Assembly: GCA_016720595.1 (NCBI GenBank)
Contig: JADKKI010000024.1
Location: forward strand, 124,001 to 188,000
DNA length: 64,000 nucleotides
Direction: 5' to 3'
Origin: Myxococcales bacterium
Lineage (GTDB): Bacteria; Myxococcota_A; Polyangia; Haliangiales; Haliangiaceae
The notes under the pieces were generated by a model. That model did no database searches. It saw nothing but the letters and a program-made list of their open reading frames with translations, and was not told where the DNA came from. Shown one piece after another: positions 7,631 through 16,114 of this stretch; the first letter of the stretch is position 1; each line of letters opens with the position of its first letter. A program made the translations under genes and the position numbers.

Positions 7631-10170
7631 GGACCTGGGGGAGGAGCTCCATCGTCAGTGCCATCGTGATCGTCGCGAGCGCCACGGCCTCGCAGGCGGC
7701 GATCGAGGATGACCTCCGCGACGGCGACAAGTACTTCGAGGACGGCAACTGGCAGAAGGCCGCGGTCGCGTACGACCGGGCGATCTCCAAGGCCCCGGGC
7801 CAGGTCGCCGCAGAGGCCTACGGCAAGCGGGCCGCGATCTTCATCATCCTCAAGGACTACAAGGGCGGCCTCGATTTCATCGCCAAGGCGAAGGCGCGCA
7901 ACAGCGCCCTCTCGAGCTCCGCGGAGCTCGGCGAGCAGGAGGCGCTCCTCCTGTGGGAGACCGATCACAAGGACGAGGCGATCAAGGTCGCCGAGAAGGT
8001 CGTGGCCTCCCGGCCGCAGACGTTCACGAACCAGCAGCTGATCGGCGAGTACTACGCGAACCGCACGCCCGCGCGCACCGTGACGGCGTACGAGGCCTAC
8101 CTCGCGAACCGCCCCGCCGAGCTCGAGGGTGGCGACGTGCTCCCCCGCATCCGCCTCGGCTTCGCTCTCCTCGCCACCGCCCGGGGCACGCTCGGAGAGG
8201 GCGACGAGGCCAAGGCCAAGGGCCTCTACGAGAAGGCGGTCACCCAGTTCGATACCGTGTCGCGCAAGTTCGGGAAGAAGCCCAACGCGGCCGTCAACGC
8301 CGACAACGGGCTGTGCGCGGCGTACACCGGCCTCGGCCAGTTCGATCAGGCCGTGACGGTGTGCGAGCGCGTGATCCAGGATCCCAAGCGGATCGATGCG
8401 AGCGGCGCCGTGTGGTTCAACCTCGGCACCGCGTACCTGGCGCGCAAGCAGACCAAGAAGGCGCGCACGGCGGCCAACGAGTTCACGCGGCTGCGCAAGA
8501 CCGAGGCGCGCGGCTTCCGGCTGATCGGGGACACGTACTTCGCCGATCGCGAGTGGACCTCCGCTCTCGAAGCGTACCTCCGCGCCGAGAAGCTGCTCCG
8601 GCCCAACCAGCCGCACGATCAGGTCCAGCTCTCGATCCAGCTCGGCAAGACCTACCGCCGGCTCCCTGCCCCGCCGACCGGCGTCAACCCGAACCTCGCG
8701 CTCGCGATCGACAAGCTCAACGCGGCGTACGCGGCGAACTCGTCGAGCACGGAGCTCGCGATCGAGCTCGGCGGCGCGTACCTCGAGGGCAAGCAGGACG
8801 CGAAGGCGACGGCGCTCACGGATCGCCTGCTCGCGAATCCCGAGCTCGCCAAGCAGCCCGCCGAGCTGCGCGCCGGTGTGCTCTTGCTGGCCGGGAAGTC
8901 GCTCTACAACCAGAAGAAGCTGAAGGAGGCGCGGCAGCGGTTCGAGGCCGCCGCGCTGATCCGGCCGAACGACATCTCGATCCAGCGCAACCTGGTCCTC
9001 ACGATCAACGAGCAGGCGTTCTCCACCGGCAACGCCAACGATGCGAGCGCTCTGCTCGAGCAGGCACTCGCGATCGATCCGGCCTCACCGGTCACCCTGA
9101 CCAACCTCGCGATCCTCGCGATCGATCGGGGTCAGTGCGAGCCCGCGCAGAAGCAGCTGATCAAGCTCGCCGAGATCCGTGGTCACGACGAGGTGGTGCG
9201 AACCCGCCTCCTCGCGCGCACGTTCGTGTGCCAACCGCGGCCCGATCTGAAGCGCGCCGCCGAGGCGTACGCGAACGCCGAGAAGGAAGCGAAGAAGGCC
9301 GGTGCGGCACTCTCGCTCGCCGAGATCTACGTCGAGTGGGCGCCTCTCCTGTGGGACACCGACCTCGCGTCGGCCGTCGACAAGCTCGAGGCCGCGGTGC
9401 AGACCGGCGGGCAGGACGCGGAGATCGCGCCGGCGGCGAAGCGCAACCTGGCGCTCGCGCTGTTCCGTCGCGGCTGGAAGCTGATGCGCGAGAACAAGGC
9501 CACCGAGGCCACGGCGGACTTCGAGCGCGCCACGCGGGATGCCGGCGTGTTGAAGGGCACCGAGCCGCTGGCGTTCGAGTTCAGCTATGGCCTCGCGCTG
9601 ATCGATTCGGGCCGCGCGGCCGACGCCGCGAAGCTGTTCAAGACGCTCGGCGGCAAGGGGAACCAGGCCGCGTACCTCAAGGGTCCGTATGCGAAGTTCG
9701 GCTCGCAGTTCTTCAACGCGTACGCGAACTATCGCTCGGGCACGCTCGCCGCTCGTCAGCAGGCCGCCGCGGATCTGACCAAGCTCGAGAACGAGCCTGG
9801 CTTCGGTACCAAGCTGCGTGACCTGCTCGGCTCCTCGTACGAGCTGATCGCGTACGAGCAGTGGCGCAACGGCCAGGCCGGCGCCGCGGCGAAGTCCCTC
9901 GCCAGCGCCGAGAAGTATGCCGACAACGATGCGAAGCGCCGGATCACGATGGACAAGGCCGCGCTCTCGCTCGGCAAGGGTGACCTCGCGGCGCTCGAGG
10001 CGCTCGGCGGCAGCCCGCCCGAGGTGCTCGTCAACCTCGGCATCCTCTACGATCAGGCCGGCCGCCCCAAGGACGCCTACGACGCGTGGACCAAGGCCAA
10101 GGCGAAGGGCGTGCAGAGCCGGGATCTCCAGAAGTGGATCGACGCCAAGAAGAGGATCTACGGATTCTAG
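7627..10170 (+). CDS. Exported TPR-repeat protein
   Basis: 847 residues from a GTG at 7627 that overlaps the stop of the phosphatase gene by 4 nt. The N-terminus (MRTWGRSSIVSAIVIVASATASQAA) is a cleavable signal peptide. The rest is a nearly continuous array of tetratricopeptide-like helical pairs, for example DGDKYFEDGNWQKAAVAYDRAI at the start, AIDPASPVTLTNLAILAIDRGQ near the middle and VLVNLGILYDQAGRPKDAYDAW at the end. TPR proteins scaffold complexes. Its position between a phosphatase and a PhnD-like binding protein suggests it belongs to the same signalling or uptake module, but the partner is unknown. Confidence 0.9.
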   Translation: MRTWGRSSIVSAIVIVASATASQAAIEDDLRDGDKYFEDGNWQKAAVAYDRAISKAPGQVAAEAYGKRAAIFIILKDYKGGLDFIAKAKARNSALSSSAELGEQEALLLWETDHKDEAIKVAEKVVASRPQTFTNQQLIGEYYANRTPARTVTAYEAYLANRPAELEGGDVLPRIRLGFALLATARGTLGEGDEAKAKGLYEKAVTQFDTVSRKFGKKPNAAVNADNGLCAAYTGLGQFDQAVTVCERVIQDPKRIDASGAVWFNLGTAYLARKQTKKARTAANEFTRLRKTEARGFRLIGDTYFADREWTSALEAYLRAEKLLRPNQPHDQVQLSIQLGKTYRRLPAPPTGVNPNLALAIDKLNAAYAANSSSTELAIELGGAYLEGKQDAKATALTDRLLANPELAKQPAELRAGVLLLAGKSLYNQKKLKEARQRFEAAALIRPNDISIQRNLVLTINEQAFSTGNANDASALLEQALAIDPASPVTLTNLAILAIDRGQCEPAQKQLIKLAEIRGHDEVVRTRLLARTFVCQPRPDLKRAAEAYANAEKEAKKAGAALSLAEIYVEWAPLLWDTDLASAVDKLEAAVQTGGQDAEIAPAAKRNLALALFRRGWKLMRENKATEATADFERATRDAGVLKGTEPLAFEFSYGLALIDSGRAADAAKLFKTLGGKGNQAAYLKGPYAKFGSQFFNAYANYRSGTLAARQQAAADLTKLENEPGFGTKLRDLLGSSYELIAYEQWRNGQAGAAAKSLASAEKYADNDAKRRITMDKAALSLGKGDLAALEALGGSPPEVLVNLGILYDQAGRPKDAYDAWTKAKAKGVQSRDLQKWIDAKKRIYGF

Positions 10171-10172
10171 CC

Positions 10173-11081
10173 ATGCGCACCACACACCTCCTGACCATCC
10201 TCGCGGTCCTCGCCGTGCCCGTCGCGGCCAGCGCGCAGCCCGCGCCCACCAAGATCACGATCGGCATCTATGCGCCGAGCGTCGAGTTCGGTGCCGCGCA
10301 GGCCCGCCTCGCCTACGTGCAGGGGCTCGCCAAGGCGATCGAGCAGAACACCGGCATCAAGACCGAGGCGCAGTCGTACGCGAATGTCGGCGCGCTCAAG
10401 AAGGACAACGTCGACTTCGCGATCATCGATGGCCAGTGCTACGCCGCGAACCTCAGCTGGAAGCTCCTCGCCTCCGCGAATATCGGCGGCGGCACCACGC
10501 GCGCGTGGGGCCTGTATTCGGCGGCCGGTGGCGACATGCAGGCACTCAAGGGCAAGAAGCTCGCGTTCATCAACACCGGCTGCAATGACGCCGGCTTCGT
10601 CGACAACGCGATGCTCGAGTCCGAGGTCGATGCGAACTTCTTCGGCGCGCGCGTGGGCAAGAACGATCTGACCGCGGCGATCGCCGAGGTCGCCTCGTAC
10701 AAGACCGCGCAGGCCGTGTTCGCCCCGTCCGCCTCGGCCAAGGGGATGACCAAGGTGTTCGACACCGGCGCGGTACCGAACCCGGCGTTCGTGGATCTGT
10801 CGGGCAAGCTGCCGGCAGCCACCGTCGACAAGGTCGCGGGAGCCGTGATCGGGTTCGGTGGCGGCGGTGCGATCAGCGGCTGGGCCAAGGGGGATCGCGG
10901 CATCTACGCGGCGCTCGCCGGCCGGCTCGGCAAGGTCACCAAGGCCGGCGTGCTGGCCACCCCCGAGCCGGTCCGCATCGACGCGCGCGACGTGCTCGTC
11001 GATCCGCCGACGCTCAAGGACACGGCGCTGGTCGACGTGCGGCACCACTTCGTGCGGCCGCCCGGCGCCCGCATGGAATAG
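10173..11081 (+). CDS. PhnD-like periplasmic substrate-binding protein
   Basis: 302 residues from the ATG at 10173, two bases after the TPR stop. It starts with a signal peptide (MRTTHLLTILAVLAVPVAASA). The body follows the phosphate/phosphonate-binding PhnD pattern: KITIGIYAPSVEFGAAQARLAY, then DFAIIDGQCYA, then LKGKKLAFINTGCNDAGF, where such proteins recognise the ligand between two lobes. No ABC permease or ATPase gene is adjacent, so it more likely senses a ligand or presents one than feeds a transporter here. The following AraC gene overlaps it by one base. Confidence 0.85.
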   Translation: MRTTHLLTILAVLAVPVAASAQPAPTKITIGIYAPSVEFGAAQARLAYVQGLAKAIEQNTGIKTEAQSYANVGALKKDNVDFAIIDGQCYAANLSWKLLASANIGGGTTRAWGLYSAAGGDMQALKGKKLAFINTGCNDAGFVDNAMLESEVDANFFGARVGKNDLTAAIAEVASYKTAQAVFAPSASAKGMTKVFDTGAVPNPAFVDLSGKLPAATVDKVAGAVIGFGGGGAISGWAKGDRGIYAALAGRLGKVTKAGVLATPEPVRIDARDVLVDPPTLKDTALVDVRHHFVRPPGARME

Positions 11082-12067
11082 TGGACGCGGTCCACGGCAT
11101 CTCGGTCGCCCTGCTCCGCCCTCTCGCGGAGCTGCTCGGCAGGCTCGACGTCGACTCGGCCGGGTTCCTGGCCGCGCTCGGCGTCGAAGAAGCGATGCCG
11201 CCGAACACGTACATCGCCGCGGCGACCGTCGATGACCAGCTCGCCGCGATCGCCGCCCGGCGCGCCGATCCCGCGTTCGCGCTCACCCTCGCGCGGACCT
11301 CGCTGGTCCGCCCGCTCGGGCTGTTCGGCCACATGGTCTGGCTGTCCGGAACCGTGCGCGATGCGGTGACGCGCGCCGCGAAGTTCTACGCGATGGTCAC
11401 CCGCCGCACCACGCTCACGCTCGACGAGTCCGCGGGCGAGCTGGCCACCCTGCGGATGCAGCCGGTCACGCGCGGTGTGACCCGCGGCAGGATCCTCACC
11501 GAGTTCCCGTTCGCCTCTCTCGCCCTTCGCGCACGCGAAGCCACGGGCGGCGCATTCGCCCTCCGCGCGGTCCGCTTCACGCACGCGGGCGAGCCGACGC
11601 CCGCCTACGCCGAGGTGTTCGGCGCACCGGTGACGTTCGCCGCGCGACACGACGAGCTCGAGCTCGCGACCTCCCAGCTCGACCTCCGCCTCGCCAGCGC
11701 CGATCCGATCACGTCCGCGGCTCTCGAGGCCAAGGTCGCGCAGCTGACCGCAGGCGGCTCCGGCCACAGCGCCTTCGTGGCCAGGGTCCGGAGCGCGATC
11801 GCCACCCACCTCGAGGCCGAGCTGACGCCCACCGCGATCGCGCGCGCGCTCGGGATCAGCGCGCGGACGCTCCGCCGCCACCTCGAGCAGGAGGGCGTGT
11901 CCTTGCGGGCCACTCTCGACGAGGTCCGGCGCGAACGCGCCGACGAGCTGCTCGCCGCGGGCACGCCGATCAAGGAGATCGCCTTCGCCCTCGGCTTCTC
12001 CGAGCCGAGCGCGTTCTCACGTGCGTACAAGCGGTGGACCGGCGTCGCCCCTCGCAAAGGGAGCTGA
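11081..12067 (+). CDS. AraC-family transcriptional regulator
   Basis: 328 residues from a GTG at 11081 whose first base is the last base of the previous stop (TAGTG). The N-terminal 210 residues resemble the arabinose-binding-type domain of OruR/ArgR-like AraC regulators (FALTLARTSLVRPLGLFGHMV). The C-terminal 85 residues hold two helix-turn-helix units: TPTAIARALGISARTLRRHL and PIKEIAFALGFSEPSAFSRA, ending in the typical RWTGVAPRK. It probably regulates its own operon or the esterase gene that follows after 83 bp. Confidence 0.93.
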   Translation: MDAVHGISVALLRPLAELLGRLDVDSAGFLAALGVEEAMPPNTYIAAATVDDQLAAIAARRADPAFALTLARTSLVRPLGLFGHMVWLSGTVRDAVTRAAKFYAMVTRRTTLTLDESAGELATLRMQPVTRGVTRGRILTEFPFASLALRAREATGGAFALRAVRFTHAGEPTPAYAEVFGAPVTFAARHDELELATSQLDLRLASADPITSAALEAKVAQLTAGGSGHSAFVARVRSAIATHLEAELTPTAIARALGISARTLRRHLEQEGVSLRATLDEVRRERADELLAAGTPIKEIAFALGFSEPSAFSRAYKRWTGVAPRKGS

Positions 12068-12150
12068 CCCTGCCCCGGGCGATCCGGGTCACGCGGTTGG
12101 CCCTCGCGGGTCATGGCCGTGATCCGACGCCTGCGGTCATCTACGCGGCG

Positions 12151-13053
12151 ATGCGCATCCCCTTCGCCCTCGCCTTCAGTCTCACTGCCCTCACTGCCTG
12201 CGGTGGCTCGTCGACGTCGGGTGGCGACGATGGGCCAGATGCCGCGGCGGTTGACGCCCCGCCTGGCAACGGCGCCGCACCCGTGCTCCCCGCGCCGACG
12301 GGGACCTGTCCGACGATCGCCGCCGGTGACGTGACGTTCGCGCCTGCGGGGATCCCCCCGCGCAAGGTCAAGCTTGCCCTCGACCCGGCGGCCGCCTCGG
12401 ACCACGGCGAGCTCGTGATCTACTGGCACGCCACCGGTAGCGCGCCGACCGAGGCCGCGTACTCGCTCGGCGCCACGCAGCAGGCGATCACCGGCCAGGG
12501 CGGCATCATCGCCACGCCATACGCCGATCCCGCGGCCGGCCAGTTCGAGTGGTTCATCGTCAACCAGAGCCCGAAGCTCGACGACTTCCTGGTCGCGGAC
12601 GAGATCGTCGCGTGCCTCGCCGCCGCGCATCGCATCGACCCTGCCCACATCCACAGCATGGGGATGAGCGCCGGTGGGTTGCAGACCACCGCGGTCAGCT
12701 TCTATCGCGCGAAGTACATCGCCAGTGTCGCGACGTTCTCCGGCGGTATGCCCGCAGGCTTCGATCCGCCGAACCAGGAGCCAGCGAACAAGTTCGCGGC
12801 GCTGATCTTCGACGGTGGCACGAGCGACAACGTGTTCGGTGTCGACTTCAAGGCGGCCAGCGAGGCCTACCAGGCCAAGCTCGCCGCGAGCGGTCACTTC
12901 GCGCGGATCTGCGACCACGGCAAGGGCCACAACATCCCGTTGGACGCCGCGCCGAGCGTCGCCACGTTCTTCGCCGCGAATGGCTTCGGCGCGTGGCCCT
13001 CACCGTTCGAGGCTGGACTCCCGGCGACGTTCCCGAGCTACTGCGCGCACTGA
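12151..13053 (+). CDS. Secreted esterase/PHB-depolymerase-like lipoprotein
   Basis: 300 residues from the ATG at 12151. An earlier in-frame start would overlap the AraC gene and lacks the signal peptide. The protein begins MRIPFALAFSLTALTAC (lipobox, Cys17) and a short Gly/Asp/Pro linker. The motif HIHSMGMSAGGLQT is a serine-hydrolase nucleophile elbow of the GxSxGG kind found in polyhydroxybutyrate depolymerase and feruloyl-esterase-like proteins. An Asp in FDGGTSDNVFG and a His in DHGKGHNIP are candidate triad members. The substrate is unknown. Confidence 0.85.
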   Translation: MRIPFALAFSLTALTACGGSSTSGGDDGPDAAAVDAPPGNGAAPVLPAPTGTCPTIAAGDVTFAPAGIPPRKVKLALDPAAASDHGELVIYWHATGSAPTEAAYSLGATQQAITGQGGIIATPYADPAAGQFEWFIVNQSPKLDDFLVADEIVACLAAAHRIDPAHIHSMGMSAGGLQTTAVSFYRAKYIASVATFSGGMPAGFDPPNQEPANKFAALIFDGGTSDNVFGVDFKAASEAYQAKLAASGHFARICDHGKGHNIPLDAAPSVATFFAANGFGAWPSPFEAGLPATFPSYCAH

Positions 13054-13077
13054 CCTCGTCAGGGCGGCTGCCCCTCT

Positions 13078-13265
13078 TCAAGAAACCCCACCTCTGCCAC
13101 CCCCGCCACCCCAACCCACACCGGCACCCCCCCCCCCCCCCCCCCCACCCCGGCCCCCCCGCCCCCCCCCCCCCCCCCGCGCCCCCCCCCCCCCCACCCC
13201 TTCTACACCCACCCCCCCACCACCTCTTCCACCACAAACTCCCCCGGGAACACCCCCACCGGTAG
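13078..13265. repeat. Near-pure cytosine low-complexity block, probable sequencing/assembly artefact
   Basis: Between the esterase and the sugar transferase the sequence collapses to C with rare A, G or T, including an uninterrupted run of 20 C at 13127-13146. The flanking coding sequence has normal complexity. It matches, on the opposite strand, the G-rich block at 32676-32841. I infer erroneous base calls or a bad gap fill; a real promoter or terminator of this region may be hidden. Confidence 0.8.
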
Positions 13266-13272
13266 CAGAGGG

Positions 13273-14007
13273 CTAACGGCCCTGCGTCATCTTCAGCATC
13301 ACGAGCGGCGTCTTGAAGATGATGTCGAGCTCCGTGCGCAGGAACGTGTCGAACCGCTCGAGGCCCGCAGTGTATGCGAGGTCGTAGAGCAGCTTGATCC
13401 GCATGTCATCGGCGAGCGAGCCCTTGGTCTCCTCGAGATCCCACGGGTTCTGCAGCGTCGAGGCGAGCTTGGCGATCTCGCTCCCCTCGGGGATCGAGCC
13501 GGTGTAGCCGAGCGAGATCTGGGCGAGGCCGGTGATGCCGGGCTTCACGTCGCGCATGCGCTCCTCGAACAGCGGGATCGCGTACGACAGCTGCTCGAGC
13601 AGCTCGGGCCGCTCCGGCCGAGGGCCGACCAGGCTCATCTTCCCGCGCAGCACGTCCCAGAACTGCGGAAGCTCGTCGAGCCGCGACTTGCGGAGGAACT
13701 TGCCGACCTTCGTGATCCGCGGATCGTCCGCACCTGCGATCACCACGCCCGTGTGCTTCTCCGCATCCATGATCATGGTGCGGAACTTGTGCATCTCGAA
13801 CTCGTGGAACGTCAGCGCCTTCTTGCCGCCACTCGACGACACCGACTTCAAGCTCCCGGCGCGCCGCTGGCGGAACATCACCGGGCCCGGAGACTCGAGG
13901 TAGATCGCCGCCGCGATGATCGGCATCAGCGGCGCGGTCAGGAGGAGCCCCGCCGCCGCGCCGGCGATGTCGATCGCGCGTTTGGCGAGGCGAACGCTCA
14001 GGAGCAC
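13273..14007 (-). CDS. Exopolysaccharide sugar transferase (undecaprenyl-phosphate glycosyl-1-phosphate transferase type)
   Basis: 244 residues, the short catalytic form of the bacterial sugar transferase family (PF02397). There is an N-terminal hydrophobic helix at about 10-32 (AIDIAGAAAGLLLTAPLMPI), then the conserved blocks YLESPGPVMFRQRR, MHKFRTM, SRLDELPQFWDVLRGKMSLVGPRPE and KPGITGLAQIS. Such enzymes move a sugar-1-phosphate from a nucleotide sugar to undecaprenyl phosphate, the first step of exopolysaccharide unit assembly at the inner membrane. It is divergent from the polysaccharide operon starting at 14130. The insert at about 55-65 (SVSSSGGKKALTF) is a little longer than usual. Confidence 0.95.
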   Translation of the reverse strand: MLLSVRLAKRAIDIAGAAAGLLLTAPLMPIIAAAIYLESPGPVMFRQRRAGSLKSVSSSGGKKALTFHEFEMHKFRTMIMDAEKHTGVVIAGADDPRITKVGKFLRKSRLDELPQFWDVLRGKMSLVGPRPERPELLEQLSYAIPLFEERMRDVKPGITGLAQISLGYTGSIPEGSEIAKLASTLQNPWDLEETKGSLADDMRIKLLYDLAYTAGLERFDTFLRTELDIIFKTPLVMLKMTQGR

Positions 14008-14129
14008 GAAACCAACGTATCACGCGGACCTCCACCCCGTCGGTGGGTCTCGCGGAGTCCTTACGCTCGGCCACATGCGGCAGGCGCGCACACTTTCGCC
14101 GAGCACCCGACCTGGTTATCCTCGGGGGG

Positions 14130-14618
14130 ATGGCTCCCACGATCAGGCTCACCGTGCCCGGCACGCTGCGCTACCGCGGCATCGCGGTACGCCTGGTCGC
14201 CGAGGCAGCGCGCCTCGTGTCCGGATCCTCTCCGCGCGACCCCAACGACCCACTCGACAACGACGTGCGCGATCCGTTCGACACCGCCGTGGTGTCCGCG
14301 TTCATGGAGATCTTCAACAACGTCGCGATCCACGCCTACCGGCGCAAGGACGTCGGGCCGATCCAGATCGCGATCACGCCCTCCGCGACGGAGCTGGTGA
14401 TCGAGATCGAGGACCACGGCCACGCGTTCGACATCGACGGCGTCGCCCCACTGCCCTCCGAGCTCGATCCCGAGGCTCTCCCCGAAGGTGGGATGGGCAT
14501 CCACATCGCGAAGACCATGCTCGACGAGGTCACCTACGCACCCGGACCGCCAAACCTGTGGCGGCTCTGTAAACGATTTCCGGCGAATCAGGTCGCCCGA
14601 GAAGCTGGGAGAAGCTGA
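14130..14618 (+). CDS. RsbW-like anti-sigma factor serine kinase
   Basis: 162 residues from the ATG at 14130, preceded closely by GGGGGG as ribosome binding site. It has the GHKL ATPase layout of SpoIIAB/RsbW kinases: FMEIFNNVAIHAY (N box with the Mg-binding Asn), IEIEDHGHAFD (G1 box) and GGMGIHIAKTMLDEV (G2 box). These proteins bind a sigma factor or other target and phosphorylate a STAS partner. The STAS gene follows with a 1-nt overlap. Its position at the head of a polysaccharide operon suggests partner-switch control of exopolysaccharide synthesis. Confidence 0.92.
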   Translation: MAPTIRLTVPGTLRYRGIAVRLVAEAARLVSGSSPRDPNDPLDNDVRDPFDTAVVSAFMEIFNNVAIHAYRRKDVGPIQIAITPSATELVIEIEDHGHAFDIDGVAPLPSELDPEALPEGGMGIHIAKTMLDEVTYAPGPPNLWRLCKRFPANQVAREAGRS

Positions 14619-14924
14619 TGGCCACTCCGTTCGAGACCAAGACCACCCCCGCCGGGACGCTGCTGATCGTGCGCGGCTCGCTGGACATCACCACCGCCTC
14701 GGCGCTCGCCGAGGAGATCGACAAGATCGTCGCGACCAAGCCATCGAAGGTCGAGTGCAACCTCGCGGCACTGGATCTCATCGACAGCTCCGGCGTTGCC
14801 GCGCCTGGTCAAGCTCTACAAGGGCGTCCGCGGTGTCGGCGGCACGGTGGCGATCACCGGCGCGCGTGATCAGCCGCTCGCCATCTTCAAGCTGCTGCGA
14901 ATGGACAAGGTGTTCAACCTCTAG
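14618..14924 (+). pseudogene. STAS-domain anti-sigma factor antagonist (RsbV/SpoIIAA type), frameshifted
   Basis: The frame is open from ATG 14618 to a stop at 14869, but the last correct residues are around the phosphorylation motif LDLIDSSGVAA. The true tail (VKLYKGVRGVGGTVAITG, then FKLLRMDKVFNL) is read in the +1 frame and ends at 14924. The span is 3n+1; deleting one C in GCGCCTGG at about 14800-14806 yields a normal 101-residue STAS protein. The Ser in DSSG would be the residue phosphorylated by the RsbW-like partner. Because the restored protein is so canonical, a recent mutation or a sequencing error is likely. Confidence 0.88.
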
Positions 14925-16114
14925 TGCTTCGCGTCCTCGCGATCACCAAGATCTTCCCGAACGCCGCCGAACCGCTCTCCGCCCCGTTCAATCGGCAGCA
15001 GTTCGCGGCCCTCGCCACCCGCTGCCGCCTCGACGTGATGGGGACCATCCCGTGGTTCCCCGGGGCCGGGCTCCTCGGCAAGTGGTCGAGCGCCGGCAAG
15101 CTCGCCAGCGTGCCGCGCCACGAGACGATCGAGGGCATGGCCGTCCACCACCCGCGCACCCTGTTCGTGCCGAAGCTGGCGCACGTGACGTGGGGGCCGC
15201 TGTACGCCGCCTCGATCGCGCCCGCCCTCTTGCCGTACCGCAACCGGGTCGACGTCGTCCTCGGCTCGTGGGCGTATCCCGATGGCTTCGCGGCCGTGAT
15301 CGCGGCGCGGTTGCTCGGCGTGCCGTGCGTGGTCAAGCTCCACGGCTCGGACATCAACCTGATCGCGAAGCTCCCCGGGCCACGCCGCATGCTGGCCTGG
15401 GCCCTGCCACGTGCCACGCGCGTCGTCGCGGTCAGCCGCGCCCTCGCCGACGAGGTGGTGGAGCTCGGCGTGCCGCGCGACCGGATCTCGATCGTGATGA
15501 ACGGCGTCGATGCGGAGCTGTTCCACCCGCGCGATCGCGCCGCCGCACGCGCGGAGCTCGGGCTCCCGGCCGGGCCACTCGCGCTCTACGTCGGCAACCT
15601 CAAGGCCGAGAAGGGCATCCTCGATCTCGCCACGGCGTGGACGCAGGTCGCGCGCGCCCTGCCCGTGGCCACGCTCGCGATCGTCGGAGGTGGCCCTGCC
15701 GCCGAGGCACTTGCGGCCGCGGTCGCTCCCCACGGCGAGCGCGTGCGGCTGATCGGCCCGCAGCCCCTGCCCCGGATCCCGACCTGGATGGCTGCCTGCG
15801 ACGCCCTGGTCCTGCCCAGCCATGCCGAGGGCACCCCCAACGTGGTCCTCGAGGCGCTGGCCTCGGGTCGCCGGGTGGTCGCGACCGCGGTCGGCGGGAT
15901 CCCCGACTTGATCACCCGCACCGAGCTCGGCGAGCTCGTCCCACCGAGCGATCCTGACGCACTCGCCAAGGCGATCGTGCGCACGCTGCCCACCTCCTAC
16001 GATCCCGCGTCCGTCGCGGCGCTCGGCGCCCGGGGAGGTTGGGAAGCCAGTGCCGCCGCGCTCTACGAGGTCCTCGTTGGCGCGGCGAGTGCTAACGTCA
16101 ACGGAACGCCATGA
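14924..16114 (+). CDS. GT4-family glycosyltransferase
   Basis: 396 residues from a GTG at 14924 overlapping the STAS stop by one base. It has the two Rossmann-like halves of a GT-B enzyme: an acceptor half with the KLHGSDIN motif near 143 and a donor half starting YVGNLKAEKGILDLA, followed by PSHAEGTPNVVLEALASGRR, which carries the E-x7-E signature of retaining GT4 transferases. It should add a sugar from a nucleotide donor to the lipid-linked repeat unit on the cytoplasmic face. Overlaps on both sides place it inside the polysaccharide operon. Confidence 0.93.
   Translation: MLRVLAITKIFPNAAEPLSAPFNRQQFAALATRCRLDVMGTIPWFPGAGLLGKWSSAGKLASVPRHETIEGMAVHHPRTLFVPKLAHVTWGPLYAASIAPALLPYRNRVDVVLGSWAYPDGFAAVIAARLLGVPCVVKLHGSDINLIAKLPGPRRMLAWALPRATRVVAVSRALADEVVELGVPRDRISIVMNGVDAELFHPRDRAAARAELGLPAGPLALYVGNLKAEKGILDLATAWTQVARALPVATLAIVGGGPAAEALAAAVAPHGERVRLIGPQPLPRIPTWMAACDALVLPSHAEGTPNVVLEALASGRRVVATAVGGIPDLITRTELGELVPPSDPDALAKAIVRTLPTSYDPASVAALGARGGWEASAAALYEVLVGAASANVNGTP

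Noticed and set aside
5665..8616. A 983-codon open frame on the minus strand
   Set aside because: It lies opposite the phosphatase and TPR genes, is rich in Arg, Gly, Asp and Leu without domains, and is a shadow expected in high-GC DNA.
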